Shown here one piece after another: positions 43,457 through 52,540 of a stretch of DNA of 64,000 bases. Positions within the stretch are counted from its first letter, which is position 1. Each line of letters starts with the position of its first letter. A model generated the notes under the pieces. That model was not told the DNA's origin and did not search any database. It saw only the letters and a list, made by a program, of their open reading frames with translations. Origin of the DNA: CAZXEJ01 sp964639895 (GTDB taxonomy: Bacteria; Desulfobacterota_D; UBA1144; Nemesobacterales; JADFKM01); the NCBI GenBank assembly GCA_964639895.1, contig CAZXEJ010000003.1, positions 18,062 through 82,061 on the forward strand, given 5' to 3'. A program made the translations under genes and the position numbers.

Positions 43457-43550
43457 GTGGCTCCCCGCTCCTCGCTCCCGAGCAAGCAGCGACATCGAGG
43501 GAAGGCCGTGTTTGAACAACTGCGGCCGGGCGTTTAACCTTTTATTTGGC

Positions 43551-44042
43551 ATGGGAAAATATGTACTCACGCTAGCGGTCGCATCCGTCGTCGTGGCGGC
43601 CGACCAGGTGACGAAGGCGCTGGTGCGCGCCTCGCTGGTGTTGCATTCGTCCGTTCCGGTCCTGCCGGTGCTGAACATCGTCCACTACCGCAACACGGGT
43701 GCCGCCTTCGGCATGCTGGATACGCTTTCCCCCGCCGTGCGCGGGCTCTTCTTCCTGCTCGTCCTCTGTGCGGCGCTGGTCGTGGTCGCGTACTTCATGT
43801 GGAAGACCCCCGCCCAGAGGACGGCCGTCCACGTGGCTCTCGCCCTCGTGCTGGGCGGTGCCGTGGCCAACTCCATCGACCGCCTCGCCTACGGATACGT
43901 GACCGATTTCATCGATCTACACTGGTTCGGCGACCCGAGGTTGCACTGGGCCGCCTTCAACCTGGCCGATTCCGCCATCACGGTGGGCGTCGTTCTGCTC
44001 ATGCTGGAAGCGTTGAGAAAGCGAGGGGAGGTGCCGGGCTGA
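43551..44042 (+). CDS. lspA: Lipoprotein signal peptidase (signal peptidase II)
   Basis: A 163-residue inner-membrane aspartyl protease with four helices that cleaves prolipoproteins before the lipidated Cys. The catalytic Asp residues are in NSIDRLAYGYVTDFID and FNLADSAI. It would process the lipoproteins encoded elsewhere in the window. The ATG at 43551 gives the usual N-terminus; a TTG at 43512 with a better ribosome binding site would add 13 residues. Its TGA overlaps the ATG of the next gene by one base. Confidence 0.94.
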   Translation: MGKYVLTLAVASVVVAADQVTKALVRASLVLHSSVPVLPVLNIVHYRNTGAAFGMLDTLSPAVRGLFFLLVLCAALVVVAYFMWKTPAQRTAVHVALALVLGGAVANSIDRLAYGYVTDFIDLHWFGDPRLHWAAFNLADSAITVGVVLLMLEALRKRGEVPG

Positions 44043-44686
44043 TGTTTACGGGTATCGTCGAAGACGTAGGCCGTGTTGCGGCCGTCCGCCCCCGTGGAGG
44101 GGGCAGGGAGGTGGTTATAGCCCCGCGCAGGCTGGATGCCGCCTCGCTGGCCGAGGGTGAGAGCATAGCGGTCAACGGATGCTGCCTCACCGTGGAGACG
44201 GCCTCGGCCGAGGGGTTCACCGTCTTCGCCTCGCACGAGACGCTGGCCCGCACCAACCTGGGCCGGGTCAAGGTGGGCGACGAGCTCAACCTCGAGCGTT
44301 CGGTGGCGGTGGGCGGGAGGCTCGGGGGACACATCGTGAACGGCCACGTCGACGGCGTGGGCAGGGTGAGCTCCGTGCGCCGGGTGGGGGGGTCGGTGGA
44401 GCTGCGTATAGCGCTTCCGCCCGGCCTCTCGCGCTACGTGGTGGAGAAAGGTTCCGTCGCCGTAGACGGCGTGAGTCTGACGGTGAACGAGGTGCGCGGG
44501 GATGAGTTTACGGTGAACATCATCCCCTACACACAGGACGTTACCACGCTTTCCCGTCTGCGGGAGGGCGACGTTGTGAACATCGAGTGCGATATACTGG
44601 CCAAGTACGTCGAGAGGCTGCTCGGCCGTGGCGGCGAGGGAGGCGGCGGGGACGAGGTGTTGTCGCAACTGCTCGAGAAGCTGTAA
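44042..44686 (+). CDS. ribE: Riboflavin synthase alpha chain
   Basis: A 214-residue enzyme with two lumazine-binding repeats: MFTGIVEDVGRV at the N-terminus and HIVNGHVDGVGRV at the start of the second repeat. It dismutates two 6,7-dimethyl-8-ribityllumazine molecules into riboflavin. NGCCLTV and VDGVSLTVN are the matching substrate loops. No other rib genes are adjacent. The start overlaps the lspA stop. Confidence 0.96.
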   Translation: MFTGIVEDVGRVAAVRPRGGGREVVIAPRRLDAASLAEGESIAVNGCCLTVETASAEGFTVFASHETLARTNLGRVKVGDELNLERSVAVGGRLGGHIVNGHVDGVGRVSSVRRVGGSVELRIALPPGLSRYVVEKGSVAVDGVSLTVNEVRGDEFTVNIIPYTQDVTTLSRLREGDVVNIECDILAKYVERLLGRGGEGGGGDEVLSQLLEKL

Positions 44687-44702
44687 GGGAGGTGGAAGGG
44701 AG

Positions 44703-45227
44703 TTGGGCGCCGTTCGTATTGTCTATCTGGTGGGATTCATGGGCTCGGGCAAGTCCACGGTGGGCCGCTTGGTGGCCCGAAGGTTGGGGTGGGAGTTCGT
44801 CGACATGGACGGCCTCATCGAAGAGAGGGAGGGACGCACGGTGGGGGAGATCTTCGCCGCCGAGGGCGAGAAGGGGTTCCGACGTAAAGAGAAGGCCCTG
44901 CTAGGCGAGATCGCGGCCGGTGAGCGGCTGGTCGTGGCCACCGGAGGCGGAGTGGTGCTCGACGAGGACAACCGCCTCACCATGAGGCGCAGCGGGGTGA
45001 GCGTATACCTCAGGACGCCGTCAACGGTGGTGTGGAGTAGGATAAGGGACGAGGGAGGAAGGCCGCTGCTCGAGGTCGAGAACCCTTACGAGCGGGTGTG
45101 CGAGCTCATGCGCGAGAGGCAGCACCTCTACGAGCTCTCCGACTACGTGGTCGATACGGAGGGGCTGCCCCCGGACGAGGTGGCCGACCGCGTACTCTAC
45201 AAGCTTGGGCTCGGCGCAGTGGAGTGA
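44703..45227 (+). CDS. aroK: Shikimate kinase
   Basis: A 174-residue P-loop kinase phosphorylating shikimate for aromatic amino acid synthesis. Walker A is GFMGSGKST, the shikimate-binding segments are DMDGLIEE and FRRKEKALL, and VVATGGGVVL and the lid Arg in RPLLE are present. The start is TTG at 44703, preceded by GGAAGGGAG. It follows riboflavin synthase by 16 nt, continuing the plus-strand operon of unrelated housekeeping genes. Confidence 0.93.
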   Translation: MGAVRIVYLVGFMGSGKSTVGRLVARRLGWEFVDMDGLIEEREGRTVGEIFAAEGEKGFRRKEKALLGEIAAGERLVVATGGGVVLDEDNRLTMRRSGVSVYLRTPSTVVWSRIRDEGGRPLLEVENPYERVCELMRERQHLYELSDYVVDTEGLPPDEVADRVLYKLGLGAVE

Positions 45228-45257
45228 GCCGGCGCAGAGGCGGGTGGGGCGGAGCTA

Positions 45258-45285
45258 TTGATTCTGCGGCTTCGGTCGGCATAAT
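45258..45285 (+). promoter_or_regulatory. Promoter of tRNA-Leu
   Basis: TTGATT (45258-45263) and CATAAT (45280-45285) are 16 bp apart; predicted start near 45292, about 18 nt before the tRNA. Confidence 0.6.
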
Positions 45286-45309
45286 TATTTACGGTTTCCC
45301 CTTAAGAGA

Positions 45310-45396
45310 GGGCAGGTGGCGAAATTGGCAGACGCGACGGCCTCAAAAGCCGTTGGGCTTACGCCCGTAAGGGTTCGACTCCCTTCCTGCCCACCA
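45310..45396 (+). tRNA. tRNA-Leu (CAA)
   Basis: A class II tRNA. GGGCAGG pairs with CCTGCCC, A73 and CCA are encoded. The loop CTCAAAA gives anticodon CAA, and the long variable arm (TGGGCTTACGCCCGT) is typical of tRNA-Leu. Its 3' end is overlapped on the other strand by the end of a methyltransferase gene. Confidence 0.96.
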
Positions 45397-46027
45397 CGTT
45401 TTCCACTCCGCGGAACGTCTCCTTGCGTAAAGTGAGCATGTTGAATATGCCGGCCCAGTAGGTCTCGTGTCGCTCCACCTTAAGACCCGCTTCGGCCGCC
45501 GTCGCTACGGTGTTCCTGTCGAGGTGGCATCCCACCCTCCGTACGGTAAGCGGGGTAAGCAGCTTCTGGAGCGCCTTGAACAGGGGGTTGGTGCTGACCG
45601 TGTGTTCGAGCAGCAACACCCTGCCGTCGCGTCTCACCACCCTCCTCATCTCTCGCAGCGCGCGCAGCGGGTCCGGCACGGTGCACAGCGTGAGCGTTGC
45701 CACCACGGTATCGAACGACTCGTCGGCGAAGAGCAACGCCTCGGCGTCCATGCGCGTGAAGGTGGCGCTCATACCAAGCCTACGAGCCGCCTTCCTGGCC
45801 TGGGCCAGCATGCCCTCGGATATGTCGACGGACGTCACCGTGCATGCTGCAGGATAGTGTGGGAGGTTGAGCCCGGTGCCCACCCCCACTTCGAGCACGC
45901 GGCCCCGTGCGGCGCTGAGCAGCCGCCGCCTCAGTCTGGAGGTGAGCAGGCGCTCGAGCAGCCACAGGTGGGTGTTGAAGCGCGGGGCGTCTTGGTCGTA
46001 GATACGCTCTATGCGGCGTGTGTCCAT
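45359..46027 (-). CDS. Class I SAM-dependent methyltransferase (UbiE/PmtA-like)
   Basis: A 222-residue Rossmann methyltransferase: RVLEVGVGTGLNL (motif I), TSVDISEGMLAQAR, FDTVVATLTLC and GRVLLLEH. The pattern resembles small-molecule or phospholipid methyltransferases; the substrate is unknown. The last residues (about GRKGVEPLRA) and the stop are encoded antisense to the 3' half of tRNA-Leu, so the natural C-terminus may have been lost. The ATG at 46027 is a natural start. Confidence 0.85.
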   Translation of the reverse strand: MDTRRIERIYDQDAPRFNTHLWLLERLLTSRLRRRLLSAARGRVLEVGVGTGLNLPHYPAACTVTSVDISEGMLAQARKAARRLGMSATFTRMDAEALLFADESFDTVVATLTLCTVPDPLRALREMRRVVRRDGRVLLLEHTVSTNPLFKALQKLLTPLTVRRVGCHLDRNTVATAAEAGLKVERHETYWAGIFNMLTLRKETFRGVENVVGRKGVEPLRA

Positions 46028-46143
46028 CGGCGATGGCCCCCTCGGGCCGCGACACCGACGCTTCCGGTGTGCGCCACCGGGGCGGATGCGCCCCGCAGCG
46101 GGAAAGCCTGCCGTCCCCCCCACGGTGGGGGCGTGGTGGGAGC

Positions 46144-47292
46144 TCAGTACCGAGGCATCGAGGGGTCGATCTTGGCGGCCCACTCGTCGATGCCGCCTCG
46201 CAGATTGCGCACCTTCTTGAACCCCAGGTTCCGGAGGAACCGGGTGGCCTGGAGGCTGCGGCCTCCGTGGTGGCAGTGGACCACTATCTCGTCGGCGGTG
46301 TCGAGCTCGTTGGCCCGGCGGGGAAGCTCGCCCAGTGGTATGAGCCGCGCACCGTCAAGACGCACTATCTCCCACTCGGTGGGCTCCCTCACGTCGAGGA
46401 GGACGACATCCTTGCCGTTCTTGAGCATTTCGTGCAGTTCCTCGACGCTTATCTCCAGCTCGGGCTCACTTTCGGCCTCGGCCTCCTGGCCCCGTCCCAC
46501 GCCGCAGAACTCCTGGTAGTCGATAAGCTCCTTTATAGTGGGGTTCTCGCCGCAGACGGGGCAGTTGGGGTCCTTCTTGAGCTTGAGTTCCGTGATCTCC
46601 GTGTTGAGCACATCGATGAAGAGGAGCTTGCCGATCAGAGGCGTACCCTTGCCCAGCAGCAGCTTTATGGCCTCGGCCGCCTGCAGCGTTCCCACGATGC
46701 CGGGCAGTATACCAAGCACCCCCCCCTCGGCGCAGCTAGGCACCATGCCGGGAGGAGGCGGTTCCGGATAGAGGCACCGGTAGCAGGGGCCGCGGCTTGC
46801 GTCGAACACGCTCACCTGGCCCTCGAACCTGAAAATACTGCCGTAGACGTTGGGCTTGCCCAGTAGTACGCAGGCGTCGTTCACCAGGTAGCGCGTCGCG
46901 AAGTTGTCGGTGCCGTCGACTACTAGGTCGTAGTCCTTGATGATGTCCATCGCGTTCTCGGACGACAGCATCACGTTGTAGGTCTCGATCTCGATGTCGG
47001 AGTTTATCTCGAGAAGGCGTTCCTTGGCCGATTCGACCTTGAGCCTGCCCACGTTGGCCTCGCTGTGGATGATCTGGCGCTGGAGGTTGCTGAAGTCGAC
47101 GACGTCGAAGTCGACTATGCCGAGCTTGCCGACGCCGGCCGCGGCAAGATAGAGGGCGAGTGGGGAGCCGAGACCGCCTGCGCCGATGCAGAGTACGCTC
47201 GAAGAGGCGAGCTTCTCCTGTCCTTCGACTCCGACCTCGGGCATGATGAGGTGTCTGCTGTAACGACTTATCTGTTCCTTCGTAAGAGCCAT
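46144..47292 (-). CDS. MoeB-type adenylyltransferase fused to rhodanese
   Basis: A 382-residue E1-like enzyme. The ThiF/MoeB domain (1-260) has the ATP loop GAGGLGSP, catalytic and zinc Cys residues (CYRC and CPVC pairs), and the DGTDNF motif. A C-terminal rhodanese domain (about 275-382) has the active-site loop CHHGGRS. MoeZ, MOCS3 and Uba4 share this layout; they adenylate and thiolate a ubiquitin-like sulfur carrier for molybdopterin, thiamin, cysteine or tRNA thiolation. No sulfur carrier is adjacent, but a molybdopterin enzyme occurs at 31.5 kb. Confidence 0.93.
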   Translation of the reverse strand: MALTKEQISRYSRHLIMPEVGVEGQEKLASSSVLCIGAGGLGSPLALYLAAAGVGKLGIVDFDVVDFSNLQRQIIHSEANVGRLKVESAKERLLEINSDIEIETYNVMLSSENAMDIIKDYDLVVDGTDNFATRYLVNDACVLLGKPNVYGSIFRFEGQVSVFDASRGPCYRCLYPEPPPPGMVPSCAEGGVLGILPGIVGTLQAAEAIKLLLGKGTPLIGKLLFIDVLNTEITELKLKKDPNCPVCGENPTIKELIDYQEFCGVGRGQEAEAESEPELEISVEELHEMLKNGKDVVLLDVREPTEWEIVRLDGARLIPLGELPRRANELDTADEIVVHCHHGGRSLQATRFLRNLGFKKVRNLRGGIDEWAAKIDPSMPRY

Positions 47293-48171
47293 GGTGTCAT
47301 ATCCCCTTCCCTGGTAGCGATTGGTACTAAGTGCATGTTAGGTGTTTTGGTGTCCAATTCTATTTAGGATAATCGATTTTCTCCCTTCTGCAAGTGCTCG
47401 CCGCGGGGAGGAGGGCGCCGCGGTGAGGGGCGAGCGAGCCGATCGGCGTGGCGGTGTCGCCGGGCTGCTGCCCGTGCGCGAGGTGGGGGGATGAGATGTG
47501 TGTAGTGCGTGGCTTTCCCTCACTGATTCCCCGCCCGAAAGTATGTGGACGGCCGCCACAGCTACGATAGGGATGCGAAATCGTCCCTCCGGGGCGCGTT
47601 GTGATGTGGGCCGCCTGCCCCCCGATGGAGGCAGCGGTAACCGCCGGCACTGTGCGCGGGGGGGATAGGCCGGGACGTCGCGCCGCCCCATAGCGTCCAG
47701 TCTGTTTCCAAGAGAGGGGCGGCCTTCGTCTTGGATTTCTCCAGTGCGACCGTCATCCCGCCACCCTAGGTTGCCTCGGCCGTCTCTCGCAGGGGTGCAA
47801 GGTTGGGGCTTCATCACCCACTGTTCCCTTCCGTTTCTTCTCCATTAGACCGCATAATAACGCGGGCGTGTGCGGTGTCGATCCACACAGCCGCACGAAG
47901 CGCGCAAGGAGTGACTCCGCGCGGGCGAGGCCGTAAGGGATCCATGGGGTGGCGTGAGCTGGGTGAGGGGACGTGGCTTGAGGTCGCGGCGGCAGGGGGG
48001 TGTAGCCGAGGGAGCGCCGGAGTGGGGAGGATACGTCGAGTGCGTATCAGGTGGAGCGGTAGGCGGCGCGGCGGTGTGGTGCGGTGAGTGTCGTAAGGGT
48101 AGAGGCGTGTGGTGGAGCCGGGTGCCGGCGTCTTCCTTACCGTGTTGTGCCGCTTCCCCTTCGCGGGCGCC
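47293..48171. other. Intergenic region between divergent moeB-like and aminotransferase genes
   Basis: About 880 bases. An AT-richer patch at 47330-47385 lies upstream of the moeB-like gene, but I could not find a well-spaced promoter pair. The rest is GC-rich with no gene seen. Confidence 0.4.
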
Positions 48172-48202
48172 TTGGACCTGTGGCGTTCGGGTTTGGTATA
48201 GT
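48172..48202 (+). promoter_or_regulatory. Promoter of the class V aminotransferase
   Basis: TTGGAC (48172-48177) and TATAGT (48197-48202); the 19 bp spacer is long. The start would fall at about 48208, the first base of the ATG. Confidence 0.45.
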
Positions 48203-48207
48203 ATCGT

Positions 48208-49374
48208 ATGCCCACGGCTTCTCTCCCCGGCGGCGTCGAACGCTTCAGGCGCGAGTTTCCCATAGTTGAGAGCTGCCTCTACCTCGACCACGCGGGCGTA
48301 AGTCCCGTGCCGCTCAGGACGGTCCGGCGGGTGCGGTGCTCCCTTGATGAAGCGTGCCGCGAGGCCGCTTTCCGTTACGACAACTGGTTGGAGGCCGTGG
48401 AAGGGGTGCGGAGCCGCTTTGCGCGCCTTCTGGGAGCGTCGGCCGACGAGGTGGCTTTTACCAAGAACACGTCGCACGGCATCTCCCTTGTGGCCCGCGG
48501 CCTCCAGTGGCGGACCGGTGAGAAGGTGCTTGTTGCGGGCAAGGACTTCCCGGCCAACGTCTACCCGTGGCTCGCCCTCGAGAAGAGGGGGGTCGAAGTG
48601 AGGAGGATACCTCTCAACCGCGAGGGCGGCGTCGATACCGAGGACGTACGCCGCATGCTGGACGGCTCCGTGCGACTCGTGGCGCTGAGCAGCGTTCTGT
48701 TCTGGAACGGTTACCGCGTGCCGCTCGACGAGATAGGGCCCATGTGCAGGGAAAGAGGCGTGCTCCTTTTCGTCGACGCCATCCAGAGCCTGGGCGTCGT
48801 GCCAATTGATGTCGAGCGTATGTGCATCGATTTCCTTGCCGCCGACGGCCACAAGTGGCTCCTTGCCCCGGAGGGGACGGGCGTCTTCTACTGCCGCCGC
48901 GAGCTCGCCGCCGAGCTCGAGCCGCCGCTCTTGGGCTGGAAGAGCGTGGTCGGAGACGACGACTACGACACCATCGATTTCACGCTCAAGCCCACGGCCC
49001 TGCGCTTCGAGGAGGGTTCGACGAACGTGATGGGCGTGGTAGCGCTGGGTGCATCTCTCGAGCTGCTAGAAGAGTACGGCGTGGACGCCGTCTGCGAGAG
49101 GGTGCTCGGTCTGGGGGAGCTGGTGATGGAGGAAGCCGTAAAGAGAAGGATGGTGATCCACACCCCGCGCGACCGGCGCAGGCGCGCGGGCATAGTGTCA
49201 CTGCGCGGGGATTTCTCTCCGCATGTGGTGAGGGAGGCCTTGAAAGGCGAGCGGGTCATGGTGAACGTAAGGGGCGGGGCGCTACGGGTATCTCCCCACT
49301 TCTACAACACCCCAGACGACGTGGCGCGCCTCTTCGAGGCCATCGACCGGGTGCTCCGCCACAGCCCCGGGTGA
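48208..49374 (+). CDS. Class V PLP-dependent aminotransferase
   Basis: A 388-residue enzyme of the cysteine desulfurase / isopenicillin-N epimerase group. The PLP Lys lies in ADGHKWLLAPEGTG, and the cofactor segments TKNTSHGIS and VDAIQSLG are present. I see no active-site Cys loop of SufS type near the C-terminus, so desulfurase activity is doubtful; the exact reaction is unknown. No ribosome binding site precedes the ATG and the -10 is 5 nt away, pointing to a leaderless message. Confidence 0.85.
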   Translation: MPTASLPGGVERFRREFPIVESCLYLDHAGVSPVPLRTVRRVRCSLDEACREAAFRYDNWLEAVEGVRSRFARLLGASADEVAFTKNTSHGISLVARGLQWRTGEKVLVAGKDFPANVYPWLALEKRGVEVRRIPLNREGGVDTEDVRRMLDGSVRLVALSSVLFWNGYRVPLDEIGPMCRERGVLLFVDAIQSLGVVPIDVERMCIDFLAADGHKWLLAPEGTGVFYCRRELAAELEPPLLGWKSVVGDDDYDTIDFTLKPTALRFEEGSTNVMGVVALGASLELLEEYGVDAVCERVLGLGELVMEEAVKRRMVIHTPRDRRRRAGIVSLRGDFSPHVVREALKGERVMVNVRGGALRVSPHFYNTPDDVARLFEAIDRVLRHSPG

Positions 49375-49968
49375 CGCGGCCGCACGGTGCGCGTACTGAT
49401 GCGTGTCTCGTCCCGCACCGTGGGGCGCGTGTGGTGTTTCATTCGCCACCGGACGAGGGAGAGGGTGGTGCGGGCGATCTTCGCCGTGGAGTATGGAAGG
49501 GGCGGGGCGCCTTGGCCAGGTTGCCATCGCCCGTGTTTCCGGCTGCCCCGGCTCTGAGGGCGGGGCGCCCTGTGTGTGTGGTCGCGAGCCATCGGACTCC
49601 GGGAGACGGAGTGGCCGTGTTGGGGAGACGGGTAGTACCGTCGTAGGGATCGTGAGGTGCTGGCCTTTCGAGGGGTGTGGGGGCGCGAAGGTGAGGCCCT
49701 GCGATGGGGACGTCCTTTTCGGTCCTAGTGTGTTCGACGCCGGGAGGAAGGATCGGGTCGGGAGTTCGTTGAGATGAGAGCGGCCCATGGCTTCGCTTGG
49801 GGTGAGTGAGTGGCTTGGCTGGACGTACAAGCCCGCTCTCACGTCGAAGTGGGGAGGGTGCGTTTGGGAAGGAGGAAGGCCAAGGGCCTTGCGCGGACGT
49901 TCTCAGTACCTTCTACCGCGCATCTCGGTGTAGGGCGGCCGGTGGCCGAGGGCTGTTCCGCCGGCGCG
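49375..49968. other. Intergenic region between convergent genes
   Basis: About 590 bases between the aminotransferase and DHH genes, which converge here. G-rich on the plus strand. No gene or clear terminator hairpin with a T-run. Confidence 0.4.
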
Positions 49969-51303
49969 TCACCGTTGGGCTTCGGCCTGCTTCTCACCCG
50001 CTATACTCGTTATGAACCGCTCCGCCACCCAGCGGGCTATCCACTTCTCCGTCACCGAGGCGCGCGTTGCCTTCTTCAGTTCGTCGAGCGCTATTACGGC
50101 CTTTGCGGCCGACCGGTGGCCGCCTGCACTCCCGAGCTCACCGAAGAGCCCCTTTACCATACGGCCTGCGCTCTTTACGTAGCCCACGTTGCGAACCGAG
50201 ATGACGAGCAGCTTGCCTGCGACGATGCCGAAAGCGACCGACCACTCGACCCCCTTGGCCTGGATGCCGAAATCGGCCATCTTGGGGATGAGGTACTCCT
50301 TGTCCACCTTGCCGAGATTGCAGAAGAAAATCCCGTTCTCCACCCAGTGCTGCGCCAGCGCCTTGCCGAAGCTCTTTATATCCTCGGACGGCATCTCCGC
50401 CCGCTCGATGCGGCGCAGCATTGCGAGATTGGCCAGCGGGTAGAGGAACGTGAACGCCTCGATGTCGTCGGCGTTGGCCTCGCGGTTGAGGGTTACGGTG
50501 TCGGTCTTTATCCCGTAGAGGAGGGCCGTGGCGAGTTTTTCCGATATCTCCACCTGCGCGGCCCGCAGGTACTCGGTAAGGATGGTCGACGTCGCTCCTT
50601 CCTGCACGTTCACGTCCTGGTAGCGGGCCTCGAAGTGGCCGGCCTGGGGGTGGTGGTCTATGACCGAATCGACCTGGGTCAACATGGAGTTGAAGTAGGG
50701 TGGCTGTACGTCTACCAGCGCGATGGAGTCGTAGCGGCGCAGGTCCTTGGGCTTGAGATTGACCAGATCTATCTCCATCAGTTCGATCATGGCCAGGTTC
50801 TCCGGGCGCGACACCTTGACCCCCATGTGTCCGATGGAAGCCGTCTGTCGGTTCCGCTTGAGCAGCGTCCTCAGCGCCAGGGCGCTTGCTATGGAGTCGG
50901 GGTCGGGGTTGTCGTGGAGCAGTATGAGCACCCTCTTTGCGTCCTTGTGTATGGCCCGCAGCCGCTCGACCTTAAGCTTTGTGTGGGCGAGCTTCTCCTG
51001 CATCGCGATCTCGTGCGAGAGGCGGGTGGGGAAGTTGACGAACCTCACCCCGCTCGGCGGCTCCTTCCCCTCGTCCTCGGTGTCGACTATGATGGGGGTG
51101 TTCGGATAGTGGACGGAGAGCTGCTCGCTGTAGCGTTCCTTGAAAGTGGTGCGGTCGAGCAGTATGAGGTCGAAGTTGCCCGTCTGGTTGAGGGCCTCGT
51201 CCATGGAGCTCACCCAGATGACGTCCCCCCGTTGGGAGAAGACGCCGAGAAGGGTGGAATCGAACTGGCCGATGAACATGTAGCGCTTGGTCTCTTTCTC
51301 CAT
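49969..51303 (-). CDS. DHH-family phosphoesterase with receiver-like N-domain
   Basis: A 444-residue protein. Residues 1-115 look like a Rossmann or receiver-type domain (FDLILLDRT, TPIIVDTEDE) and lack a full phospho-acceptor set. The DHH domain follows with DNPDPDSIAS, VDVQPPY and DHHPQ, then DHHA1 with GSAGGHRSAA. Members cleave short oligonucleotides, cyclic dinucleotides or pAp (NrnA-like). The gene starts 40 nt after trpA on the same strand, so it may share the trp transcript. The combination of N-domain and DHH is known in archaea and some bacteria, but its role is unclear. Confidence 0.85.
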   Translation of the reverse strand: MEKETKRYMFIGQFDSTLLGVFSQRGDVIWVSSMDEALNQTGNFDLILLDRTTFKERYSEQLSVHYPNTPIIVDTEDEGKEPPSGVRFVNFPTRLSHEIAMQEKLAHTKLKVERLRAIHKDAKRVLILLHDNPDPDSIASALALRTLLKRNRQTASIGHMGVKVSRPENLAMIELMEIDLVNLKPKDLRRYDSIALVDVQPPYFNSMLTQVDSVIDHHPQAGHFEARYQDVNVQEGATSTILTEYLRAAQVEISEKLATALLYGIKTDTVTLNREANADDIEAFTFLYPLANLAMLRRIERAEMPSEDIKSFGKALAQHWVENGIFFCNLGKVDKEYLIPKMADFGIQAKGVEWSVAFGIVAGKLLVISVRNVGYVKSAGRMVKGLFGELGSAGGHRSAAKAVIALDELKKATRASVTEKWIARWVAERFITSIAGEKQAEAQR

Positions 51304-51343
51304 TGTCCTCGTCGGCTGAGCGGCGCCGTTGCGGCCCCTGTCG

Positions 51344-52147
51344 CTATCCCTTGGTGCAGGCCTCGCTCATGCGGCGGGTGAATCTTCCCACCTCGTCGAG
51401 CAGCTCCTTCTTGTTCGAGCCGTTCCGCTCGATTATCCTCACCAGGGCGCTGCCTACGATGACGGCGTCGGCGAACCCGGCCACCCTGGCCGCCTGCGAG
51501 GGGTTCGATATGCCGAATCCCACTCCGACGGGGAGATCGGTGTAGGTACGTATGGTCGAGACCATCGCCTCGAGCGAGTAGTCCATGTCCGGCCTCTCGC
51601 CTGTCACGCCGGTCACGGAGACGAGGTATATGAACCCCGTCGCCTGGCCGGCCACGAGCTCCATCCTCTCGCGCGTGCTCGTCGGCGCCAGCAGGAACAC
51701 CATATCCAGGCCGCTTGCGTCGAGCGCGCACTTGAACTCGCCCGCCTCCTCGGGGGGGAGGTCGACGACGAGCACGCCGTCCGCCCCTGCCTCGGCGGCG
51801 TCGCGCGAGAACTCCTCGGCCCCGTAGGCGTGGAAGGGGTTGTAGTACCCGAACAGGATGATAGGTATCTCGGAGCGCTTCCTTACGGCCGAGACGACGT
51901 CCACTATCTTGTGCAGCGTCGTGCCCGCACGCAGCGAGCGTTCCGAGGAGAGCTGTATGACGGGGCCGTCGGCCATGGGATCGGAGAACGGCACGCCCAG
52001 CTCTATTATGTCGGCTCCCGCGTCCTCGAGCGCAAGCACGATGTCAGGCGTAAGCTCCAGGCTGGGATCACCGGCCGTGAAGTAGGTCACCAGCGCCGCT
52101 TTGCGGCGCCGCTTGAGTTCCGCGAACTTCCTTGCGAGTCTGGACAT
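51344..52147 (-). CDS. trpA: Tryptophan synthase alpha chain
   Basis: A 267-residue TIM barrel that cleaves indole-3-glycerol phosphate and channels indole to TrpB. Catalytic Glu lies in DIIELGVPFSDPMADGP, Asp in VVDLPPEE, and the phosphate loop GFGISNP is intact. An unusual 393 bp gap separates it from trpB. Confidence 0.97.
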   Translation of the reverse strand: MSRLARKFAELKRRRKAALVTYFTAGDPSLELTPDIVLALEDAGADIIELGVPFSDPMADGPVIQLSSERSLRAGTTLHKIVDVVSAVRKRSEIPIILFGYYNPFHAYGAEEFSRDAAEAGADGVLVVDLPPEEAGEFKCALDASGLDMVFLLAPTSTRERMELVAGQATGFIYLVSVTGVTGERPDMDYSLEAMVSTIRTYTDLPVGVGFGISNPSQAARVAGFADAVIVGSALVRIIERNGSNKKELLDEVGRFTRRMSEACTKG

Positions 52148-52540
52148 ATGGGGTTTACCCGTGGCCGTCGACGGCGGGGATTCGCAGTGCCGTCTCTGAT
52201 CCTTCGCGAGGCGGACGATCCCCTGCGTGCGGCGGCCGCTCAAACATTGATTCTTAACCGTTTATGCGTGGGGTGTCAATACGGTGCGTCACCGTCCCCG
52301 GTCGTTGCGCGGAGCAAAGGGCCAGGGGGAACCGGTCACACACCGTCACCGTCACCCCCGGCGCGACGGGTGGACCTCCCACACCCATATCGCACCGTCT
52401 GGCCGCGTGGTCTCGCAGGGCGGCGGATGCGGTCTAGGTGTGCCGGCGGCCACACCACCGCGGTCCCAGGTCGTCACGCACGGCGGTAGGGATGCGTTTT
52501 GCTCCTCGGTCCTCACGCCCCTTCGAGGCGCTCGCGCCCG
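52148..52540. other. Gap between trpB and trpA
   Basis: In most genomes trpB and trpA abut or overlap. Here 393 bases lie between them, with no gene seen. On the minus strand a consensus -35 TTGACA (52279-52274) with a weak AAGAAT -10 (18 bp spacer, about 52255-52250) could give trpA its own promoter. Confidence 0.45.

Noticed and set aside
45359..45396. tRNA-Leu as a true integration site
   Set aside because: No direct repeat of its 3' end or integrase gene was seen; I report only the overlap.
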